Positions 8,702-16,909 of a stretch of 64,000 bases of DNA are shown here, piece after piece (positions within the stretch are counted from its first letter, which is position 1; every line of letters begins with the position of its first letter). The DNA lies in assembly GCF_000429425.1 (NCBI RefSeq), contig NZ_AUBV01000004.1, forward strand, positions 62,001 through 126,000. Reading direction: 5' to 3'. A program made the translations under genes and the position numbers. The notes beneath the pieces were generated by a model. The model had not been told where the DNA came from. It did no database searches and saw only the letters and a program-made list of their open reading frames with translations. Origin of the DNA: Algoriphagus mannitolivorans DSM 15301 (GTDB lineage: Bacteria; Bacteroidota; Bacteroidia; Cytophagales; Cyclobacteriaceae).

Positions 8702-9040
8702 CTAAATCAAACCTTTCTCTTTTAACTCCCTTTGAAGAAATAGGTAGGTTTCCAATTTCTGTTTATCAATAAAAGACTCTTCTCTTTTTTCAATTTCTTT
8801 TGGAGAAATGACTTCCTTTCCATCTATGACTTCAAGAATGATTTTCTTATTTGGCCCAATCAATTGATCAAACCATTTGACATCTTCATTTTTATCTTTA
8901 TCAAATCCTGAAAGATGGATGCTGAGTTGTTCCTGACCCTGAAAGTGTTTGATGCTTAACATAAAGGTCATTGAATAATTTCCAGAATCTATCTGAAAAC
9001 TTTCATTAATATCGGACGAGGTTATTTTTATTCCTTTCAT
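8702..9040 (-). CDS. Hypothetical protein, tandem paralogue 2
   Basis: A 112-residue soluble protein that I do not recognise. It has an alternating beta-strand pattern over residues 1-85, then a helical tail ending in RELKEKGLI. The upstream neighbour (9064-9399) has nearly the same length, the same strand pattern and the same tail (KKELEQAGLI), so they are tandem duplicates diverged to low identity. There is no signal peptide or membrane segment. The base composition is more AT-rich than the flanking genes. No function can be assigned. Confidence 0.7.
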   Translation of the reverse strand: MKGIKITSSDINESFQIDSGNYSMTFMLSIKHFQGQEQLSIHLSGFDKDKNEDVKWFDQLIGPNKKIILEVIDGKEVISPKEIEKREESFIDKQKLETYLFLQRELKEKGLI

Positions 9041-9063
9041 TTTGGATAAAGGTCAGAGTAGAT

Positions 9064-9399
9064 CTAAATCAACCCTGCCTGCTCGAGCTCTTTTTTTAAA
9101 GCTGAATAAGCTCTTAGCTTTCCTTGAAGGATAAGATCATCTGGGGCAGAACTATCTATTTTAATTGGAGTGGACGACTCCCCATTATCAACTATTTTCA
9201 CTACAAAATCATCCCCGATTTTCAATTCTTCCTCTTTCCAAACTAAACGTTCGTTAGTGGTTGCATTCCTTCCACTTAAATTTAGAAAAATTTCTTCCTT
9301 TTCATTTGAGCTTACAACCGTTAGGTTTAATGAAACAACCCCTGATTCTATAAGGCCAGTAATTCTTTCCTCTCCTTTTATCAATTCAATTCCTTGCAT
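9064..9399 (-). CDS. Hypothetical protein, tandem paralogue 1
   Basis: A 111-residue soluble protein of unknown function. The frame can be extended to 9447, but the ATG at 9399 is preferred. It gives a start (MQGIELIKGEERITG) equivalent to that of the paralogue downstream, and it avoids overlap with the gene ending at 9426. The protein is beta-rich, with an ELKIGDDFVVKIVDNGE strand pair followed by a helical C-terminus ending in GLI, as in its neighbour 23 bases downstream. Both could be the last genes of the dipeptidase operon. Confidence 0.65.
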   Translation of the reverse strand: MQGIELIKGEERITGLIESGVVSLNLTVVSSNEKEEIFLNLSGRNATTNERLVWKEEELKIGDDFVVKIVDNGESSTPIKIDSSAPDDLILQGKLRAYSALKKELEQAGLI

Positions 9400-9425
9400 A
9401 TTTCTGAAGTTAAATTTTTTAATCC

Positions 9426-10034
9426 TCAAACCTCTTCCCCGACCCAAAACAATTCTGCCCCTTTGATCTCAGAAATTCCCTCGGGCACTTCCACCTGAGT
9501 AAGGTAAAATAGCGGCAAAAAAAGCTTTCCATCATCATTGGAAAGCTCCACGGGCATCCCCTCTTTTCCCAAGATCCGGATCGTTGAGGCTACAAACCAC
9601 TTCTTAAATTCCTTGGACTTCACCGGATAGTACTTCCATCCGGCATCCAAAATCGTCAAATCCAAAAACTCGGTTTCAGAAGCTAAGCTTTCCCAGTTCT
9701 GATGGGAATAGCCAACCAAATGAGCTCCTTTATGCTGGGAAGCCTGTAAATAGTGGAGTCCTTCGTGTAGGAAATTTGTCTTATAAGTAGTGAGAAATTT
9801 CACCGGGTATTGCTCTTCCAAGAGATGAAGATTAGCTCTCTGGAAAGCTTCCTCCGCTAAAATCACATCCACCTTGATCCCCCAGCTCAGTACCTGATCC
9901 AGACACTCCTGCCAAACCAAGACGGTAGGCACCCACTCCAAAAGCGGGGAAACAGATTCAAAATTCAGCTCTTCCGTATTCAGAATAAAAACGGCGGGTT
10001 CTTGCTGTTCTTTGACAAAATGATGGCTGGACAT
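9426..10034 (-). CDS. Thiamine pyrophosphokinase-like protein, probably catalytically altered
   Basis: A 202-residue protein. The segment VLSWGIKVDVILAEE (about residues 48-62) resembles the N-terminal core of thiamine pyrophosphokinases, where a DGG...GIKPDVIIGDFDS pattern binds ATP and thiamine. Here the expected acidic residues are changed (WQEC and AEEA), which suggests a non-catalytic or re-purposed homologue. The start codon shares a base with the upstream dipeptidase stop (TGATG), so the two are translationally coupled. The family assignment rests on pattern recall and is tentative; hypothetical protein is the safe alternative. Confidence 0.5.
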   Translation of the reverse strand: MSSHHFVKEQQEPAVFILNTEELNFESVSPLLEWVPTVLVWQECLDQVLSWGIKVDVILAEEAFQRANLHLLEEQYPVKFLTTYKTNFLHEGLHYLQASQHKGAHLVGYSHQNWESLASETEFLDLTILDAGWKYYPVKSKEFKKWFVASTIRILGKEGMPVELSNDDGKLFLPLFYLTQVEVPEGISEIKGAELFWVGEEV

Positions 10035-11026
10035 CAGCTCCAGAGTTTTTGATAGAAGTTAAACACATTTTCAAAAGCCAGTTTTCTGACTTGGGCTTCA
10101 CTCATACTTTCACGCAAGGCCTCAAGAATTGAGGGGTATTTTCCTGCATTTTCCACTAAAGGAAAATAAAAAGGATGTCGGTTTTTATCCGGAAAATTGA
10201 GCGTATAGAAAAAATCTGCCCCAAACGAAATCGCATTTTCACCCATTTTCACCCCATGGAGAATGTGCTCATAAAGCCTCTCCGGAACTTCCCGATCCAA
10301 AAACTCCCTTAGGAAATTCACTCCGATCAGTCCTCCACGCTGGATGACTTCCAAGGCAAATTCATCACTGATATTCCGTTTGTGATCCCAAATCGCCCGA
10401 AAATTGGAATGGCTGGCAATCACAGGAATCGGCAAATGATGCCGGTCAATATGATTCAAAATGCCTTCGGCCAACAAATCCGAGGTATGGGAAAGATCCA
10501 CAGGAATCCGCTTCCCGGCCATATAATCCAAAAGTCTTTTCCCGTCTTCCTTGAGTCCAATTCCTTCGGTATAATTCCCTCCTCCAAAGCGGTTTTCGGT
10601 ATGATGCGTTAAGCTGATGTAAGCCAGCTGTCCAACCTTTTCGACAATGGAATCAAATTGCGCATAAATTTCTTCCCAAGTGGATTTTTCGGTACCAAAG
10701 CCAGCGGCATTTTCCACTGAAGCAATGACGCCAATACAGCTTTCTTTATCCACATTGGCAATATATTCTTGATTAAATGCCGTTAGCGATTGGTCATGGT
10801 TTTGAAGAAGTTTTCCAAACAAATCTGCTTGTTTCGAGGCGATCCTCATGCTGGCATCCTCTACATTGGTATAGATGGCCAAAACCTGCATTTTCACTCC
10901 TCCTTCTTCCAGCCATGGAATGGCACAAGCAATTTGATCTTTGATGTAAGGATCCGCTCCTGGTACTAGGGCTAAGTAAGAAAGCAGGTCACAATGTAAA
11001 TCGGCTATGGGTAGGTTCATTTTCAT
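10034..11026 (-). CDS. Membrane dipeptidase-type amidohydrolase (peptidase family M19)
   Basis: About 330 residues from the ATG at 11026; the ATG two codons later is equally possible. A frame to 11122 exists, but its first 32 residues do not match the family. The N-terminal metal motif is ADLHCD. VDLSHTSD, ASHSNFRAIWDHKRN and FGADFFY carry later zinc ligands and the conserved Asp of renal-dipeptidase-type enzymes. Role in the family: hydrolysis of dipeptides, often with D-residues, using two zinc ions. It leads a minus-strand group with the TPK-like gene and is divergent from the kynurenine genes. A second M19 gene lies at 43286. Confidence 0.85.
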   Translation of the reverse strand: MKMNLPIADLHCDLLSYLALVPGADPYIKDQIACAIPWLEEGGVKMQVLAIYTNVEDASMRIASKQADLFGKLLQNHDQSLTAFNQEYIANVDKESCIGVIASVENAAGFGTEKSTWEEIYAQFDSIVEKVGQLAYISLTHHTENRFGGGNYTEGIGLKEDGKRLLDYMAGKRIPVDLSHTSDLLAEGILNHIDRHHLPIPVIASHSNFRAIWDHKRNISDEFALEVIQRGGLIGVNFLREFLDREVPERLYEHILHGVKMGENAISFGADFFYTLNFPDKNRHPFYFPLVENAGKYPSILEALRESMSEAQVRKLAFENVFNFYQKLWS

Positions 11027-11191
11027 ATTCGGGTTTACTACAAAATAAGGATTTTTTTGAAACAGGATCCTTACCTGAAAGACCAAGCCGGGAGGACCAA
11101 GAGATATCTTCTTCATACTCAATCCCTCAGAATTGTTAAGACCAGTTATTTTTCAAAAAGCATTCTTTCCTCGATTTTTTCCATCAATTCC

Positions 11192-11199
11192 TATCTTTG
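11192..11199 (+). promoter_or_regulatory. Candidate -7 promoter element of the kynurenine genes
   Basis: TATCTTTG matches the Bacteroidota -7 consensus TAnnTTTG and lies 28 bases before the start of the dioxygenase gene. No convincing TTG -33 box is visible at the expected distance. Confidence 0.4.
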
Positions 11200-11227
11200 A
11201 ATCCTTTCAAAACCAAAACTCCTAACC

Positions 11228-11740
11228 ATGGCCATCGCTAAACCTTTTAATTTCAAAAAATGGATTGAAGACAATCGTCATTTACTTAAACCGCCGGTGG
11301 GCAACCAGCAGGTGTACAAAGGCAATGACGACTTCATCGTGATGGTGGTGGGCGGTCCCAACTCCCGAAAAGATTACCACTATGACGAAGGCGAGGAGTT
11401 CTTCTACCAATTGGAAGGAGATATCGTGCTGAAAATCATCGAGGACGGCAAACCGAAAGACATAGAAATCAAAGAAGGGGAGATCTTCCTTTTACCCCCA
11501 AAAGTGCCTCATTCTCCGAGAAGGCCTGCCAATACGGTTGGTTTGGTGATAGAGCGTTACAGAAGGGCTGGAGAAAAAGACGGCTTTATCTGGCACTGCG
11601 AAAAATGCGGCACTTTGCTTCACGAGGAATATGTGGAGCTAACCGATATCGTCACCCAACTTCCTCCGATCATGGAGCGATTTTGGTCTAATCAAGACCT
11701 GAGAACTTGCAAAAGCTGCGGGACTGTGATGGAAAAGTAA
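11228..11740 (+). CDS. haaO: 3-hydroxyanthranilate 3,4-dioxygenase
   Basis: A 170-residue cupin enzyme that opens the ring of 3-hydroxyanthranilate to a semialdehyde, which cyclises to quinolinate for NAD synthesis. The Fe(II) ligands His51, Glu57 and His95 are present in order. The C-terminus carries a rubredoxin-like site, Cys124-x2-Cys127 and Cys161-x2-Cys164, typical of the bacterial and fungal form rather than the vertebrate one. It is the first of three consecutive kynurenine genes on the plus strand. The 130-base gap to kynureninase contains a palindromic repeat, so a single transcript is likely but not certain. Confidence 0.95.
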   Translation: MAIAKPFNFKKWIEDNRHLLKPPVGNQQVYKGNDDFIVMVVGGPNSRKDYHYDEGEEFFYQLEGDIVLKIIEDGKPKDIEIKEGEIFLLPPKVPHSPRRPANTVGLVIERYRRAGEKDGFIWHCEKCGTLLHEEYVELTDIVTQLPPIMERFWSNQDLRTCKSCGTVMEK

Positions 11741-11744
11741 ACCT

Positions 11745-11858
11745 GTCCATGGTCGATTGACCATAGACCATGGCCCACCAGGTTTAATTCACTCACAAAG
11801 AACTTTATCTGTTATTTGTATGAACTGCCTTTTCTATGGACTATGGTCCATTGACTAT
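11745..11858. repeat. CCATGGTC-type palindromic intergenic repeats
   Basis: CCATGGTC at 11747-11754 is inverted as GACCATGG at 11766-11773, and a related copy (TGGACTATGGTCCATTGAC) spans about 11837-11855. The same vocabulary recurs at 32819-32927. These fill the haaO-kynU gap and look like a short chromosomal repeat family. Confidence 0.55.
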
Positions 11859-11869
11859 TTACTAAAAAA

Positions 11870-13147
11870 ATGAACTACAAATTCTCCGAATCCTTTGCCC
11901 GTGAACTAGATGCCCAAGATCCCTTGGCGCATTTTCGCTCCAGATTTCATTTTCCCAAAGTGGATGGAAAAGAAGCGATTTACTTCTGCGGAAATTCCTT
12001 GGGCCTTCAGCCTAAATCTGCAAAGGATTATCTGGCAAAAGAACTTAGCAACTGGGCAGATTTGGCGGTTGACGGACACTTCCATGGGGAAGACGCCTGG
12101 TATCATGTTCGGAAAAAATCAAAGCCAGCCTTAGCAGAAATCCTCGGAGCCCAGGAGCATGAGGTGGTAGCTATGAACAACCTCTCAGTCAATCTTCACT
12201 TGCTCATGGTTTCTTTCTACAGACCTACGAAAGAGCGGTACAAAATTATCGTCGAAGCTGGAGCCTTCCCTTCCGATCAATACATGCTGGAAACTCAGAT
12301 CAAGTTTCATGGATTGGATCCGGCTACCACTTTGGTAGAACTCAAGCCCAGACCGGGGGAGCATACGCTGCGAACTGAGGATATTATCTCCGAAATAAAA
12401 AAACAAGGGAATTCCCTCGCCATGGTCAATATGGCAGGAATCCAGTATTACACGGGCCAGCTTTTTGATATGCAGGCCATCACCAAAGCAGCTCATGAAG
12501 TTGGAGCAGTGGCTGGGTTTGACTTAGCCCATGCTGTCGGAAATGCTGTCCTCAAGCTTCACGATTGGGATGTGGACTTTGCGACCTGGTGCAGCTATAA
12601 GTATTTGAATTCCGGTCCGGGTAATGTTTCGGGGATCTTTGTGCATGAACGCTATGCTGAGCGACCTGACCTCCCTCGCTTTGCGGGTTGGTGGGGACAT
12701 GACGAAGGAGAACGCTTCAAAATGGAGAAAGGCTTTGTGCCTATGTATGGAGCGGATGGCTGGCAATTAGCCAATTCAAATGTCCTGGCTTTGGCAGCCC
12801 ATCAGGCTTCACTGGATATTTTTCAGGAAGCGGGGATGGAAAATCTTCGAAAAAAGAGCCAAAAACTGACAGCCTATTTAGAATACCTGATTGAGCAAAT
12901 CAGCGGAAAATCAGGAGTTTTGGAAATAATCACCCCAAAAAACCCGGCTGAAAGAGGCTGCCAGTTATCTTTGCTGATTCACCGAGGCGGAAAAGCCGTC
13001 TTTGATGAATTCTATAAACATGGAGTGGTGGGAGACTGGAGAAACCCGAATGTCATAAGATTAGCCCCTACTCCTCTCTACAACAGCTTCTTGGATGTGT
13101 ACCGCTTTGCGAAGGTTTTGGAACAATCCTTGGAGAAATTCGCTTAA
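11870..13147 (+). CDS. kynU: Kynureninase
   Basis: A 425-residue PLP enzyme cleaving 3-hydroxykynurenine (or kynurenine) to 3-hydroxyanthranilate (or anthranilate) and alanine. The fold-type I landmarks are visible. AMNNLSVNLH near residue 101 binds phosphate, Asp218 in GFDLAHAVGN pairs with the pyridine nitrogen, and Lys244 in CSYKYLNSGPG is the Schiff-base lysine. The GGWWGH-like FAGWWGHDEGERF segment around residue 277 is also typical of kynureninases. Length is normal. It lies 22 bases upstream of the monooxygenase gene, forming a tight pair. Confidence 0.96.
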   Translation: MNYKFSESFARELDAQDPLAHFRSRFHFPKVDGKEAIYFCGNSLGLQPKSAKDYLAKELSNWADLAVDGHFHGEDAWYHVRKKSKPALAEILGAQEHEVVAMNNLSVNLHLLMVSFYRPTKERYKIIVEAGAFPSDQYMLETQIKFHGLDPATTLVELKPRPGEHTLRTEDIISEIKKQGNSLAMVNMAGIQYYTGQLFDMQAITKAAHEVGAVAGFDLAHAVGNAVLKLHDWDVDFATWCSYKYLNSGPGNVSGIFVHERYAERPDLPRFAGWWGHDEGERFKMEKGFVPMYGADGWQLANSNVLALAAHQASLDIFQEAGMENLRKKSQKLTAYLEYLIEQISGKSGVLEIITPKNPAERGCQLSLLIHRGGKAVFDEFYKHGVVGDWRNPNVIRLAPTPLYNSFLDVYRFAKVLEQSLEKFA

Positions 13148-13169
13148 TAAAAGCGCGACTTGATTTCTA

Positions 13170-14522
13170 ATGAAGAAAAATAACATCACGGTCTTGGGCG
13201 CCGGTCTGATCGGAAGCCTGATGGCCATATACCTCAAGCGGCAAGGCCTGGACGTATCCATATACGACAAAAGGCCCGATAAACGCAAAACTCCCTATTT
13301 CGAAGGCGGACGATCCATCAACATGGCTTTGAGCCATCGAGGATGGAAAGCACTTGAGCAAGTAGGCTTAAAGGAAAAAGTCCTTCCTCTTGCGATTCCC
13401 ATGTATGGAAGAAGAGTGCACGACGAACATGGAGGCACGACCTTTATTCCTTATGGAAAAGCAAACCAGGCGATTTATTCCATTTCCAGAGGAAAATTCA
13501 ACCAATTGCTCGCTGAAGAGGCTGAAAGATTGGGAGCCAACCTCCACTTTGAATACAAGTGTGTGGACGTAGATTTCAGAAGCAATGAAATCACTTTTGA
13601 AACACCAAAAGGGGAAGAAAAGCTTACGCCCAATGTCATCATCGGAGCCGACGGAGCCTACTCCTCACTTCGGATGGCCATGCAAAAGCAGATTCGCTTT
13701 AATTACAAGCAGGAATACATTTCCCATGGCTATAAGGAACTCACCATTCCCGCTACTCCGGAAGGTGAATTTGCCATGGATCCCAATGCCCTGCATATCT
13801 GGCCAAGAGGTAAGTTTATGCTGATTGCCTTGCCAAATCCTGACAAATCTTTCACCTGTACCTTGTTTTTGCCCTTCGAAGGCACCAAAGTTTGCTTTGA
13901 TAAAATCACCGACGAGGACGATCTGGAGACCGTGTTTCGCGCTTATTTCGATGACGCTTTTCAGTTAATGCCTGATTTGAAAACGGAGTTTTTTAAGAAT
14001 CCTACCGCTGCATTGGTCAATGTGGAATGCTATCCTTGGGTCCAGGGAAATTCCCTTTTGATCGGAGATGCCTCTCATGCCATGGTTCCCTTCTACGGAC
14101 AAGGAATGAACTGCGGCTTCGAGGATTGCTATATTTTGAATGGTTTGATCGAAAAACTTGGAACCAACGCCTGGGACTTGGTTTTTGAAAAATTCCAGAA
14201 AAAGCGAAAGATCGACACGGATGCCATCTGCCAATTGGCTATGGAGAATTTTGTCGAAATGCGCGACAGCGTGGCTGATCCTAAATTTTTGCTCCGCAAA
14301 AAAATCGAAGCCAAACTGCATGATTTATATCCGAATGATTGGATTCCGCTCTACTCCATGGTGACTTTCTCCGATATGAGTTATGCTGAAGCTTATGCAC
14401 AGGGGAAACTGCAAGAAGCGATCATGGACAAAGTCATGGCAGATCCATTAATCACGGAAAACTGGAATAAACTCGACTACGAGGACATCATCAATCAAAT
14501 GGAAATAGCAAAGGCGGTGTAA
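13170..14522 (+). CDS. kmo: Kynurenine 3-monooxygenase
   Basis: A 450-residue flavin monooxygenase that hydroxylates kynurenine to 3-hydroxykynurenine with NADPH and oxygen. The Rossmann motif is G10-x-G12-x-x-G15, followed by GRSINMALSHRG (about residues 48-59), which is characteristic of KMO. The second FAD motif begins at Gly299-Asp300 (GDASHAMVPFYGQGMNCG). The C-terminus is hydrophilic and lacks the membrane anchor of the mitochondrial form. It is the last gene of the kynurenine set, and the terminator stem begins inside its final codons. Confidence 0.96.
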   Translation: MKKNNITVLGAGLIGSLMAIYLKRQGLDVSIYDKRPDKRKTPYFEGGRSINMALSHRGWKALEQVGLKEKVLPLAIPMYGRRVHDEHGGTTFIPYGKANQAIYSISRGKFNQLLAEEAERLGANLHFEYKCVDVDFRSNEITFETPKGEEKLTPNVIIGADGAYSSLRMAMQKQIRFNYKQEYISHGYKELTIPATPEGEFAMDPNALHIWPRGKFMLIALPNPDKSFTCTLFLPFEGTKVCFDKITDEDDLETVFRAYFDDAFQLMPDLKTEFFKNPTAALVNVECYPWVQGNSLLIGDASHAMVPFYGQGMNCGFEDCYILNGLIEKLGTNAWDLVFEKFQKKRKIDTDAICQLAMENFVEMRDSVADPKFLLRKKIEAKLHDLYPNDWIPLYSMVTFSDMSYAEAYAQGKLQEAIMDKVMADPLITENWNKLDYEDIINQMEIAKAV

Positions 14523-14537
14523 AAACCGCCTTTTTTT
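14511..14537 (+). terminator. Rho-independent terminator overlapping the kmo stop
   Basis: AAGGCGGT at 14511-14518 pairs with ACCGCCTT at 14525-14532 around a 6-base loop and is followed by a T-run to 14537. The stop codon lies in the loop. It ends the kynurenine operon before the convergent ruvB gene. Confidence 0.8.
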
Positions 14538-14619
14538 ATTATTTTCTCCCGCAGATTTACACAGAAAAAGACTCAGATTTCCAATTCTGCTTCCCCATAG
14601 ATTTCAATTTTCTACAATT

Positions 14620-15651
14620 TCAAATATCAAACAAAGTCCCACTCGCTCCGGTCGGCTTTATTTTTAGATGCTTATATGCCAACTCGGTCGCCATCCGGCC
14701 ACGGGCGGTTCTTTTCATATAGCCTTCCTGAATCAGGAAAGGTTCATAGACTTCCTCGATAGTTTCGGCCTCTTCCCCACAGGCTGTAGCGATGGTGCCG
14801 AGGCCCACAGGGCCGCCTTTGAACTTCTCGATGATGGTTAACAAAATGCGGTTATCCATTTCATCCAGGCCATTTTCATCCACATCCAAGGCATTCAAGG
14901 CAAACTTGGCAATATCCAGAGTAATGGTTCCATCCCCTTTTACCTCCGCGAAATCTCTTGTTCGGCGAAGAAGCATATTTGCAATTCTTGGCGTCCCCCG
15001 GCTTCTTCGGGCAATTTCAAAAGCAGCCACCTCATCAATTGGAGTTTGTAAAATCCCCGCTGACCGAGTTACTATATCGGTCAAAAGCTTCGCGTCGTAG
15101 TATTCAAGCCTAGAATTGATCCCAAATCGGGCCCGAAGTGGAGAAGTCAACAACCCTGAGCGAGTAGTAGCTCCAATCAGCGTGAAAGGACTCAAAGAAA
15201 TCTGCACAGAGCGGGCATTTGGACCGCTATCCAGCATGATATCGATCCGGAAATCCTCCATGGCAGAATACAGGTACTCCTCCACAATAGGATTCAGGCG
15301 GTGAATTTCATCTATAAAAAGTACATCACCTTCCTCCAAATTGGTCAGCAAACCTGCTAAATCGGAAGGCTTATCCAAAACCGGCCCGGAAGTAATTTTT
15401 ATCCCAGCCTTAAGTTCGTTGGCGATAATATTGGACAAAGTTGTCTTACCCAATCCTGGAGGTCCATGCAGCAAGACATGGTCCAAAGGCTCATTTCGCT
15501 TTTTGGCGGCATGAACAAAGACCCGAAGATTCTCGACAATCTTGGCCTGACCGGTAAAATCCTCAAAGCTCAAAGGCCGCAAGGCCCGCTCAAATTCACG
15601 GTCTTTGGGACTTAAATTTTCCTCATCTCCTCTCAGGTAATCTTCTCTCAT
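14620..15651 (-). CDS. ruvB: Holliday junction branch migration helicase RuvB
   Basis: A 343-residue AAA+ motor. The ATG at 15651 (MREDYLRG) is preferred over an upstream start that would add ten hydrophobic residues. Walker A lies at 63-71 (GPPGLGKTT), Walker B is DEIHRL, sensor 1 is in GATTRSG, and the C-terminal winged helix ends the protein. RuvB hexamers drive branch migration with RuvA, and RuvC resolves the junction. ruvA and ruvC are not in this window, so the gene is separate, as is common in Bacteroidota. Confidence 0.97.
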   Translation of the reverse strand: MREDYLRGDEENLSPKDREFERALRPLSFEDFTGQAKIVENLRVFVHAAKKRNEPLDHVLLHGPPGLGKTTLSNIIANELKAGIKITSGPVLDKPSDLAGLLTNLEEGDVLFIDEIHRLNPIVEEYLYSAMEDFRIDIMLDSGPNARSVQISLSPFTLIGATTRSGLLTSPLRARFGINSRLEYYDAKLLTDIVTRSAGILQTPIDEVAAFEIARRSRGTPRIANMLLRRTRDFAEVKGDGTITLDIAKFALNALDVDENGLDEMDNRILLTIIEKFKGGPVGLGTIATACGEEAETIEEVYEPFLIQEGYMKRTARGRMATELAYKHLKIKPTGASGTLFDI

Positions 15652-15668
15652 GGCAATGGCGATACGCA

Positions 15669-15676
15669 CAAATATA
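15669..15676 (-). promoter_or_regulatory. Candidate -7 promoter element of ruvB
   Basis: On the minus strand TATATTTG matches TAnnTTTG and lies 17 bases before the ruvB start, implying a very short leader. No clear -33 box is seen. Confidence 0.35.
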
Positions 15677-15758
15677 AACAAAAGCCTCAGGCATGAAGGC
15701 TAGAGAAATTCCCTAACTCATAATTTTTGGACTAAATTCGCCAGAAAATACACCTTCC

Positions 15759-16820
15759 ATGAATTCCTCTCTCTGGAAAAATCTGATTTACATTTTGGTC
15801 TTCCTGGCTATTGCCATTTTGGGATATAACTTTTGGTCACAAGACTCCCAAAATACGGGAGAAGAAGAAGCCCTAGAAGAGCCCGGAAGAATGAGCCATT
15901 CCAAAAAGGCTTTCGGGTTGGACTTTGAAATAATATATCTGGATCCTAAGGGAAGAGATTTTAAATCCTCCATTGATTCACTTTTTTGGAAAATCGAAGG
16001 CCTGGCAGATGCCAGTTCAAGCTCCTCAGAAATTGGTCGCCTTAACTACAATGATACCTTAATTTCCCCATCACAAGATTTGATTCGCCTCTTGAAAGAA
16101 GCCGAAAAATGGCATCTGAACAGCGGGGGAGCCTTTGAAGTCACTGATACTCCTCTCCAACAAGCTTGGCGATTCAGCAACTCTGGAGCTGTATTGATGG
16201 ATACCTTGGGTGTAGAACATGCTCGAAGATGGGTCGGCCTCGCGAAAATAAACCGAACGGACTCCCTGATCTTAAAACCATTTGAAGTAAAGGTTGATTT
16301 CTCCAAAATGATTTCAGGCATCGCTCTTGATCAGCTTGCTCAATTCCTGGTATCAAAAGGAATCGAAAACTTTCACCTTAAGCTTGGGAAGACAGAATTG
16401 ACCAAAGGCCTTAATTCCAAGGGAGAACTTTGGAAATCACAAGTCAAATATTTGGAAGACTCCACCGGCAAAAGCACTATGGGAGAAATCGCACTATTAA
16501 ACAAATCGATCTCTCATGCCGGAAATCCGGATGAATTCTATTGGAAAGATTCCACGAAAGTCTCCTTCACCCTTGACCCTCGAACCGGGCTGCCTGTAAA
16601 CCATGGATTATTGGCCATCACGGTAGTAGCTGAGGAAGGAAAAACCGCTGATGCCCTTGCAGAGCAATTGATGGTCATGGGAAAAACAGAAGCTATCCGA
16701 ATGGACAGTGCCAGAAATGACCTACAGATGATCCTTATCTTTTCAGAAAAAGGAGGAAAAATCAAACAGCATATCAGCCCTGACCTTCGAAAATACCTGG
16801 CTTTCCCAGTAGGCAATTGA
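15759..16820 (+). CDS. apbE: FAD:protein FMN transferase (ApbE family)
   Basis: A 353-residue protein with an N-terminal membrane anchor (about residues 9-26). The ApbE core follows, with SSSSEIGRLN (about 86-95), the KVDFSKMISGIALDQL segment and a C-terminal LDPRTGLPVNHG motif. Family knowledge: ApbE covalently attaches FMN to threonine in flavoproteins such as NqrB/NqrC or RnfG, acting outside the inner membrane. The usual motif has an SGAGKG-like lysine-rich glycine turn; here it reads FSKMISG, slightly divergent. No Nqr or Rnf gene is adjacent, so its target lies elsewhere. Confidence 0.88.
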   Translation: MNSSLWKNLIYILVFLAIAILGYNFWSQDSQNTGEEEALEEPGRMSHSKKAFGLDFEIIYLDPKGRDFKSSIDSLFWKIEGLADASSSSSEIGRLNYNDTLISPSQDLIRLLKEAEKWHLNSGGAFEVTDTPLQQAWRFSNSGAVLMDTLGVEHARRWVGLAKINRTDSLILKPFEVKVDFSKMISGIALDQLAQFLVSKGIENFHLKLGKTELTKGLNSKGELWKSQVKYLEDSTGKSTMGEIALLNKSISHAGNPDEFYWKDSTKVSFTLDPRTGLPVNHGLLAITVVAEEGKTADALAEQLMVMGKTEAIRMDSARNDLQMILIFSEKGGKIKQHISPDLRKYLAFPVGN

Positions 16821-16826
16821 TAGAAA

Positions 16827-16860
16827 TGCAACATTATTGAATTTTTGTACCTTTGTTGCA
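16827..16860. promoter_or_regulatory. TGCAACA/TGTTGCA inverted repeat upstream of the ZIP gene
   Basis: TGCAACA at 16827-16833 is perfectly inverted as TGTTGCA at 16854-16860. The right arm overlaps the candidate -7 element TACCTTTG at 16848-16855. Its position 50-80 bases before a metal-transporter start suggests an operator, perhaps for a Fur/Zur-family repressor (inference). Confidence 0.45.
16848..16855 (+). promoter_or_regulatory. Candidate -7 promoter element of the ZIP transporter gene
   Basis: TACCTTTG matches the TAnnTTTG consensus and would start transcription about 50 bases before the ATG at 16910. Confidence 0.4.
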
Positions 16861-16909
16861 GTTATAGCTCCAGGATATCCAGTCCATTCAGGCATCCAAT
16901 CAAAATTCA

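Noticed and set aside
9400..9447. N-terminal extension of paralogue 1 (MGRGRG...)
   Set aside because: It would overlap the end of the preceding gene by 22 bases and has no counterpart in the paralogue.
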